Source: Flavobacteriia bacterium (GTDB lineage Bacteria; Bacteroidota; Bacteroidia; Flavobacteriales; Flavobacteriaceae). Taken from it: a DNA stretch of 14,950 nt. The stretch covers positions 1 through 14,950 of the forward strand of contig JAHBAN010000087.1 in assembly GCA_018500075.1 (NCBI GenBank), given 5' to 3'. Position 1 is the stretch's first letter. Each line of letters begins with the position of its first letter. The notes below the pieces were generated by a model. The model was given only the letters and a program-made list of their open reading frames with translations. It had not been told where the DNA came from and searched no databases. Shown one piece after another: positions 1 through 5,267 of the stretch. Both the position numbers and the translations under genes were made by a program.

Positions 1-2
1 AT

Positions 3-2066
3 GACACATTGTCAGGGGGTGACGGCGATGACAGCCTCTATGGCGGCGACGGCAGCGACGAGCTGAGCGGCGATGTTGGCAATGATCTGCTTCGCGGGAA
101 CGAGGGCGATGATACGCTCTTGAGCGGCGATGGCGATGACTCCGTCTTTGGCGGCGCTGGAGCTGACAGCATGGACGGCGGCGCAGGCATCGACTGGCTG
201 GGCTATAACGACGACACCCTCGGTGTGGCGGTTGATCTGTCGACCGGAGCCGCATCGGGCGGCGATGCGCAAGGCGATACTTTTGCAGGGTTTGAAAACC
301 TCAGCGGCGGCATGGGCAATGACACGTTGACTGGCGATGCCAATGCAAACACCATTCAAGGCAATGCCGGCAATGATTTGATCGACGGCGGCGACGGTGA
401 CGATTTACTCGGCGGCGGTGCGGGCGATGATACGGTCTATGCCGGCGCGGGGGACGACACTCTGAACGGCAGCGACGGCGACGACATCATCTATGGTGGC
501 GCGGGCCATGATCTGGCCGATGGGTCGACCGGGGCAGACCAGTTGTTCGGGGACGCCGGAGACGACAGTTTGCAGGGCGGCACGGGCGATGACACTCTGG
601 ATGGCGGCGACGGCAATGACCTTCTGAGAGATGCGACCTTTGTCAACGAAGGCTCTTCGCTGGCTGTCGGAGCGAGCCTGCAGATGGGTGAAATGCTCAT
701 GTCAGATGACGGCCGCACCGTTTTGGTGGTGCAGACCGATCAGAACGTGGTGATTTATCAAGACCGCGATGGCGACGGCGAGCCAGACTTCTCGCACCTT
801 CCGTTCGGCACCACGAGCGGCTCGGGGCTGTCCTCAATTCGGCTGGAGGCTGATGGCACACTGGTCGGCCTGAGCGAGACAGGGAGCACCCTGTTCAGCC
901 TCGGCACCCCCAACGGCTCTCCGGCCACGGGGCTGACGGTCGGGGATGACGGAAACGTTGTCATCGCCACCACCGGCGCAGACAGCTATGTGTCTGGCAC
1001 GGATGGGCTGACCGGCAGCGCGGGCGTCATCTCCTATGAAGGTGGCGACGACCTGATGCTGGGCGGCGCAGGCAACGACACCATCGACGGCGCAGGGGGC
1101 AATGACACCCTCACCGGCGGTCTGGGCGATGATACGCTGAGTGGCGGCGCGGGCGAGGACATCTTCGTGCTGGCCGATGGCAGCGGTGCCGACCTGATCA
1201 CCGATTTCGACTTCGGCGATACAGATGGCGACGGGCTGACCAATGACCAGTTTGACCTGTCGGGCCTGACAGATGCCAATGGCGATCCGGTGAATGCCTG
1301 GGATATCACCCTCTCTGACACCAATGGCGACGGAACCGGTGATGCGATCCTGTCGTTCGCCAACGGAGAAAGCGTTACCTTGCAGGGCATCACGCTCGAT
1401 CAGGTGGATGATGCCTCCGAACGTCACGCGATGGGTATCCCCTGCTATACGACCGGCACCCGGATCGACACTGCGCGCGGGCCTGTCCCGATCGAGGAAA
1501 TCACCGCAGGAGACCTGATCGTCACGGACACAGGCGATCTGACCCCTGTTGTCTGGATCGGCCGGACATATGTCAGCCAGGATATGATGCGCCAGCGGCC
1601 AGAGCTTGTTCCTGTCCGGATCAAGGCGGGCGCCTGTGGCAACCGCAAGGCGCTTGTTGTGTCGCAGCAACATTGCATGGTGATGGAGCATGAAGGCGAA
1701 AGTGTTTTCGTGCGGGCGCGGCACCTGGCCGAAGAAACCAAAGCGGCGCATTTCGCCCGCGGGCGCACCGAAGTCACCTATCATCATATGCTGCTGTCGG
1801 CGCATAGCGTTGTGCGCGTCGAAGGTGCTTTGTCCGAAAGCTTCTATCCCGGACAGCAAATCCTCAAGACACTGGCACCTCTTGTCCGCGCCTCCCTTGA
1901 GGCCTCGGTTGCTCGGATAAATGGCGTCAGTCTCACAGGATACGGACCGCGCGCCCTGCCCGTCCTTGGGCGGAGCAGCCTCCGAAAAGCGCTAAACCGT
2001 GGCGAGGCGCCAAAACCAGCCTCACCTGCGCAAAACACCCTGAAGAAAGTCGGCAAACAGCGATAG
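3..2066 (+). CDS. RTX calcium-binding protein with lectin-like insert and C-terminal Hint domain (5' partial)
   Basis: The reading frame is open from the left edge (bases 3-8 encode Asp-Thr, completing a DTLSGGDGDD repeat), so the true start lies outside the window. Residues below count from base 9. Residues 1-205 are RTX nonapeptides of the GGxGxDxL type, which bind calcium after type I secretion. Residues about 211-336 interrupt the array with a bulb-lectin-like segment. A second RTX block spans about 340-385, followed by an acidic stretch resembling the end of serralysin-type RTX domains. From Cys479 (in GIPCYTTGT) a Hint_2-type domain runs to the end, with the family's conserved QH (His555) and RARHL segment; Hint domains can self-cleave at the leading Cys. 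The protein is probably an extracellular or surface adhesin or autoprocessed secreted protein. No transporter or enzyme domain is visible in this portion, so the exact role is unknown. The stop is TAG. Confidence 0.9.
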   Translation, partial: DTLSGGDGDDSLYGGDGSDELSGDVGNDLLRGNEGDDTLLSGDGDDSVFGGAGADSMDGGAGIDWLGYNDDTLGVAVDLSTGAASGGDAQGDTFAGFENLSGGMGNDTLTGDANANTIQGNAGNDLIDGGDGDDLLGGGAGDDTVYAGAGDDTLNGSDGDDIIYGGAGHDLADGSTGADQLFGDAGDDSLQGGTGDDTLDGGDGNDLLRDATFVNEGSSLAVGASLQMGEMLMSDDGRTVLVVQTDQNVVIYQDRDGDGEPDFSHLPFGTTSGSGLSSIRLEADGTLVGLSETGSTLFSLGTPNGSPATGLTVGDDGNVVIATTGADSYVSGTDGLTGSAGVISYEGGDDLMLGGAGNDTIDGAGGNDTLTGGLGDDTLSGGAGEDIFVLADGSGADLITDFDFGDTDGDGLTNDQFDLSGLTDANGDPVNAWDITLSDTNGDGTGDAILSFANGESVTLQGITLDQVDDASERHAMGIPCYTTGTRIDTARGPVPIEEITAGDLIVTDTGDLTPVVWIGRTYVSQDMMRQRPELVPVRIKAGACGNRKALVVSQQHCMVMEHEGESVFVRARHLAEETKAAHFARGRTEVTYHHMLLSAHSVVRVEGALSESFYPGQQILKTLAPLVRASLEASVARINGVSLTGYGPRALPVLGRSSLRKALNRGEAPKPASPAQNTLKKVGKQR
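639..1017 (+). other. Bulb-type (B_lectin-like) domain inside the RTX protein
   Basis: This part of the RTX protein lacks GGxGxD repeats. It contains QTDQNVVIY (base 732 onward), an exact match to the mannose-binding signature QxDxNxVxY of monocot bulb lectins. Two further related strands follow: one with ADGTLVGL then TLFS, and one with DDGNVVIAT. Only the first keeps the full signature, so at most one canonical sugar site is expected. Sugar binding is inferred from the motif alone. Confidence 0.6.
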
Positions 2067-2519
2067 AACCAGGAGAAAAACAACCTGCGCCGACGGACCT
2101 ATTCCGCTGGCGCATTGATCACTCCCCGCTCCTACGGCACGACCCCGCTCGAGACAGTGAAGCCCGCTTAGGGTCCATGGATTGGCCCCCTCATCAAAGC
2201 GATGCGCCTTCGCTGCGATACGTCGCTGCACCGCCACATCACGCCAAGCCCAGAGCCGTCTTGCGTCTCTGGGCGAACGCACCGGGAAGAGAAACCGAGC
2301 CTTCACATCCCAAGCGCGGTCCGGCTTGGGCCGGCCTTGGGCCTCTGTGGGCGCGGTCGGCTTTTGGGTCTTTTCAGGTAAGCTCCGGGTTCTGTGTAGG
2401 CCAAGGACACGGCTGAGCCTTTGCAGTTTGGGTCGGTGGCGTCAGGCGGCCTGCCCGGCTGTCTTTTTGTCTGGGGATTAACGGGGCACAATATCCGGAG
2501 GCGCCCGATCAGACGCGGT

Positions 2520-2538
2520 GTTTCGTGAAATCCGCTCA
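2520..2538 (+). promoter_or_regulatory. Putative MetR-like operator upstream of the MttB operon
   Basis: The sequence GTTTCGTGAAATCCGCTCA contains TGAA-N5-CTCA, one mismatch from the MetR consensus TGAA-N5-TTCA. It matches the minus strand of 8612-8630, beside the MetR-like regulator gene, at 15 of 19 positions. Its centre lies about 65 bases before the transcription start implied by the -10 candidate at 2584-2589, where LysR-type activators usually place their recognition site. Function is inferred. Confidence 0.5.
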
Positions 2539-2555
2539 CAAAATCTGGCGTTTTA

Positions 2556-2567
2556 TTGAATATTCAA
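2556..2567. promoter_or_regulatory. 12-bp perfect palindrome in the MttB operon promoter
   Basis: TTGAATATTCAA is a perfect dyad holding TGAA and TTCA half-sites spaced by two bases. It sits about 35 bases before the inferred transcription start, where LysR-type regulators often have a second (activation) site. It could equally be bound by another dimeric regulator. Confidence 0.35.
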
Positions 2568-2583
2568 CACGGTTTAATTGCGC

Positions 2584-2604
2584 TCTAATGCTCGTGACGA
2601 GGTG
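2584..2604 (+). promoter_or_regulatory. Candidate -10 element and ribosome binding site of the MttB operon
   Basis: TCTAAT (2584-2589) differs from TATAAT at one position. The -35 position is poor, as is common for activator-dependent promoters. GAGGTG (2599-2604) is a good Shine-Dalgarno sequence five bases before the ATG at 2610 and supports that start. Confidence 0.4.
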
Positions 2605-2609
2605 CGCAA

Positions 2610-4115
2610 ATGGTACGACGAGCAGGAAAAATCCGGGAGCCGGCGGGGCAAACCCTCCAAAATCCACCGCCTGTTTATCATATGGGCGAGCGGCTCTGCC
2701 CGCTGTCTGCGGCTGATCTCTCGGCCATTGTGTCCCATAGTTTTGACATCCTCTCCATCGTCGGCATGGCGGGGTTGCCACCGGCGGCAACCAAACGCGC
2801 GCTCGCTGCGGGGGCATGGCACCGTGCGGATGGGCGGCTGTGTTTCTCCAAAGAGATGGTCCAGACCGCCTTGGCGCGGGCGCCACGGCACGTCACCCTG
2901 CCCGGGTTTACGGCCGACAGAGATTTGCAGATCGGGGGTCGGGGCGTGCATATCGGAACAGGGGGCGCTGCGGTTCAAATTCTTGATGCGACAAGCGGAG
3001 CCTACCGCGACAGTGAGCTGAGCGATCTTTACAACTTGATGCGCATCTTGGAGGCATCATCCAACATTCACTATGGCGTGCGCCCTGTCGTGGCCAGAGA
3101 TATGACAGACCCGTTTGAGCTGGATATCAACACCGCCTTTGCCTGTCTCAAGGCGACACGCAAGCCGATCGGCATCAGCTTTTGCGAGCCTGACCATATC
3201 GAGCCGATTGTGGAGATGTTCGATATGGCCTTGGGTCAGCCGGGCGCCTTTCGCGACAGGCCGTTTTGCATGGCTGTTATTGTTCATGTCGTCCCGCCCT
3301 TGACCTATGCGCCAGAAGGGATCCTGATGCTGGAGACGGCCTTGCGCGCCGGAATGATCCCCCAGATATGTTCCGCCGGGCAAGCCGGCGCAACCAGCCC
3401 TGTGACCCTGGCCGGCGCTTTGGCGCAGGGCTTGGCCGAGTGCCTCGCCGGCCTTGTGGTGGTGGATGGTTTCCAGACATCCGCGCCCTGCATTTACGCC
3501 TTGATGCCCTTTATCTCCGATTTGCGCACCGGTGCGATGAGCGGTGGCAGTGGCGAGGCCGCGATTGCCAATGCAGCCGCCGCACAGCTTTTGTCCCATA
3601 TCGGTCTGCCCTCGACCGTTTCGGCGGGTATGACGGACTCAAAGCTGGTGGATGCGCAGGCGGGATATGAAAAAGGCTATACCGTTGCCTTGGCCGGGCA
3701 TGGCGGGGCAGATATGATCAATCTCTCCGTCGGGATGCTCGGCTCTATCATGGTGGCCAGCCCCGAGGCGATGGTCATTGATGATGATATGTGTGGGGCC
3801 ATCCTGCGCTCGATCCGCGGCATCGAGGTCAGCCCGCAGACCCTTGATCTGGCCGCCATAGAGCGCGTGGTCACCCATGAGGGCCACTATCTGGGCGAGG
3901 GAGAGACGTTGAGACGTATGAAGTCAGATTATCACTACCCCACCCTCGCCAACCGCCAAAGTGTCAGTGATTGGGTCGATGCTGGCCGCCTGTCGATCTG
4001 GGATCAGGCCAAAGCCCGTGTGGCCGATATTCTCAACGCCCCGCCGCCCACGCATCTGGGCGCCGGTGCGGAAGCTGATATCCGGGCGCACTACCCCATT
4101 CGTCTGACACAGTGA
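2610..4115 (+). CDS. MttB-family (trimethylamine methyltransferase-like) protein, non-pyrrolysine
   Basis: At 501 residues this is full length for the MttB superfamily (COG5598), TIM-barrel enzymes that move a methyl group from a methylated amine to a corrinoid protein. Family-type segments include GQAGATSPVTLAG (257-269), SGGSGEA (311-317) and DAQAGYEK (348-355). The frame has no internal TAG, so it lacks the pyrrolysine of archaeal trimethylamine MttB. It belongs to the non-pyrrolysine branch, which includes glycine-betaine methyltransferase MtgB. The substrate is unknown; a quaternary amine such as a betaine is more plausible than trimethylamine. It is the first gene of a four-gene operon, and a GAGGTG ribosome binding site supports this ATG. 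No corrinoid protein gene, normally required, is in the window, so the methyl acceptor is unresolved. It is probably cytoplasmic, as no signal peptide is seen. Confidence 0.88.
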   Translation: MVRRAGKIREPAGQTLQNPPPVYHMGERLCPLSAADLSAIVSHSFDILSIVGMAGLPPAATKRALAAGAWHRADGRLCFSKEMVQTALARAPRHVTLPGFTADRDLQIGGRGVHIGTGGAAVQILDATSGAYRDSELSDLYNLMRILEASSNIHYGVRPVVARDMTDPFELDINTAFACLKATRKPIGISFCEPDHIEPIVEMFDMALGQPGAFRDRPFCMAVIVHVVPPLTYAPEGILMLETALRAGMIPQICSAGQAGATSPVTLAGALAQGLAECLAGLVVVDGFQTSAPCIYALMPFISDLRTGAMSGGSGEAAIANAAAAQLLSHIGLPSTVSAGMTDSKLVDAQAGYEKGYTVALAGHGGADMINLSVGMLGSIMVASPEAMVIDDDMCGAILRSIRGIEVSPQTLDLAAIERVVTHEGHYLGEGETLRRMKSDYHYPTLANRQSVSDWVDAGRLSIWDQAKARVADILNAPPPTHLGAGAEADIRAHYPIRLTQ

Positions 4116-4126
4116 CAGGAGCCGTC

Positions 4127-4570
4127 ATGCAGGTTTATCGAAGTATGATCATAGACGCAGAGATCGACCGGGTCTGGGAAGCGGTGCGCGCCTTTGATGG
4201 TGTGGCGCGTTGGAACCCCGGCGTTTTGAAAGCCACGCTGGAAACCGGCAGCGCCACGGCGAGCGGCACAATCCGCCGGCTCGATATCCCGGACGGGTCC
4301 GTGTTTCGCGAAACCCTGTTGGCGCATTCCGATCTTGAGCGTTTTTACACCTATGACATCCTCGACAGCCCGCTGCCTGTCAGCGGATATATCTCAACCC
4401 ATCGCTTCCTGCCCATCACCCGGACCGGTCAGACCTTGGGCATCTGGGAGAGCCGCTTTGACTGCGCCCCACAGGTCGCGGATGCGATGGAAAAAACCGT
4501 CGGAGATGCGATCTATATCGGCGGCATGAGCGGTTTGAACGATTTTTTGCAGGAGAGCAGACATGGCTGA
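4127..4570 (+). CDS. SRPBCC/START-like small ligand-binding protein
   Basis: This 147-residue protein resembles the SRPBCC (polyketide cyclase/Bet v1) fold. It has an N-terminal strand ending in a VWEAVRAFDGVARWNPG-type segment (about 17-33), alternating beta strands with WESRFD near 108-112, and a long C-terminal helix from about 116. I chose the ATG at 4127 because AGGAG (4117-4121) precedes it by five bases. An in-frame GTG at 4112 overlaps the methyltransferase stop and has no better site. It starts 11 bases after that stop and overlaps the next gene by 8 bases, so it is almost certainly co-translated. Proteins of this fold hold hydrophobic or amine ligands or catalyse cyclase or dehydratase steps. 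No catalytic residues can be assigned, and its role in the methyl-compound pathway is unknown. Confidence 0.75.
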   Translation: MQVYRSMIIDAEIDRVWEAVRAFDGVARWNPGVLKATLETGSATASGTIRRLDIPDGSVFRETLLAHSDLERFYTYDILDSPLPVSGYISTHRFLPITRTGQTLGIWESRFDCAPQVADAMEKTVGDAIYIGGMSGLNDFLQESRHG

Positions 4571-5267
4571 CACACTTGCCCCGCGCGCCGTGATTGGCGT
4601 TATGACGCCCGCCATGAACACGGTTGTGCAGCCGGAAATGGACCTGTTGCGCCCAAGCGGTGTGACAAACCAAATGCAGCGCTTTCGATTGGGCGGTGAT
4701 CAGGTGTCCGATGATTTGCCCCAAGAAGCGGCGAAACTGATGGATTGTAACCCGCGCGCAATCGCGGTCGGGCTGACTACAGATGCTGGCCCCGGCGGCC
4801 CTGACAAGCTGGCCGCGCGATGCGGCGAGGTGTCAAAGCACATTGGTGTCCCTGTGCTTGGGGCTTCGCAGGCCGGCTACGCAGGGCTGCGCGCTTTGGG
4901 GGCGGCCCGCATTGGCATTGTCACGCCCTTCAACGCCGAGGTGGATGCGGTGGTCAAGGCCAACACGAAGCGCGCGGGGTTTCATGTCGTCGCGATCAAA
5001 GGCACCCAAGCGCCCTCGCTACCCGCCATTTGCGAAACTCCTCTGGACGATATTCGCGCCGTCTTTCAACAGGTTGCCGCGTCCGATTGTGATGTGATTT
5101 TGCAAGTCGGGACGGCTTTGCCTGTGGTGGCTCTGATCGCAGAGCTAGAAAACACCCATGGCAAACCTATCGTCGCCTGCAACGCAGCCGTCTATTGGCA
5201 AACGCTGCGGGCCGCCGGCATCACCGATCCGATCCCCGGCTTTGGCCGGCTTCTGGAGGCGCATTAA
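4563..5267 (+). CDS. Asp/Glu racemase-superfamily protein (maleate isomerase/arylmalonate decarboxylase-like) lacking both catalytic cysteines
   Basis: This 234-residue protein has the two-lobed layout of the Asp/Glu/hydantoin racemase superfamily. It opens with IGVMTPAMNTVVQPEMDLL, close to the maleate-isomerase and arylmalonate-decarboxylase subgroup, and continues with GAARIGIVTPF (113-123) and KPIVACNAAVYW (201-212). In the family the catalytic cysteines follow a Gly near residue 70 and precede a Thr near residue 184. Here these positions read GLTTDAG (Leu71) and QVGTALP (Gly183), so both appear to be replaced. Other cysteines occur at 62, 87, 157, 176 and 206, but not at the usual sites. 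AGGAG (4551-4555) lies seven bases before the ATG, and the gene overlaps its upstream neighbour by 8 bases. It may be a non-redox isomerase, lyase or binding protein acting on the operon's substrate. The assignment of the cysteine positions is by eye. Confidence 0.78.
   Translation: MADTLAPRAVIGVMTPAMNTVVQPEMDLLRPSGVTNQMQRFRLGGDQVSDDLPQEAAKLMDCNPRAIAVGLTTDAGPGGPDKLAARCGEVSKHIGVPVLGASQAGYAGLRALGAARIGIVTPFNAEVDAVVKANTKRAGFHVVAIKGTQAPSLPAICETPLDDIRAVFQQVAASDCDVILQVGTALPVVALIAELENTHGKPIVACNAAVYWQTLRAAGITDPIPGFGRLLEAH

Larger units (their letters stand above)
2067..2609. other. Intergenic region with no recognisable gene
   Basis: About 540 bases separate the RTX gene from the MttB operon. The short open frames on both strands show no family resemblance, no convincing ribosome binding site and no consistent codon use. 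A 6-bp inverted repeat (CCCAAG at 2309-2314, CTTGGG at 2325-2330) and overlapping GGCC-rich repeats lie near 2309-2347, without the T-run expected of an intrinsic terminator. A weak inverted repeat (TGCGCC 2086-2091, GGCGCA 2109-2114) lies just after the RTX stop. The last 90 bases carry the putative operator and promoter described separately. No tRNA or small-RNA signature was seen. Confidence 0.55.

Noticed and set aside
9..620. Tandem repeats that might suggest a CRISPR or satellite array
   Set aside because: The periodicity follows the nine-residue RTX unit in a continuous reading frame, with no spacer structure.
834..1859. A 341-codon open frame on the minus strand opposite the RTX gene
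   Set aside because: It mirrors the repetitive RTX coding sequence and shows low-complexity composition with no family resemblance.
2177..2539. Short open frames in the gap before the MttB operon
   Set aside because: They lie in overlapping frames on both strands, lack ribosome binding sites and resemble no known protein, including transposases.
2610..4115. Pyrrolysine-containing trimethylamine methyltransferase
   Set aside because: There is no in-frame TAG within the coding region and no pylS/pylT genes are seen; this is the non-pyrrolysine branch of the family.
4112..4126. A GTG start at 4112 for the SRPBCC protein
   Set aside because: It overlaps the previous stop codon, while the ATG at 4127 has AGGAG at ideal spacing.
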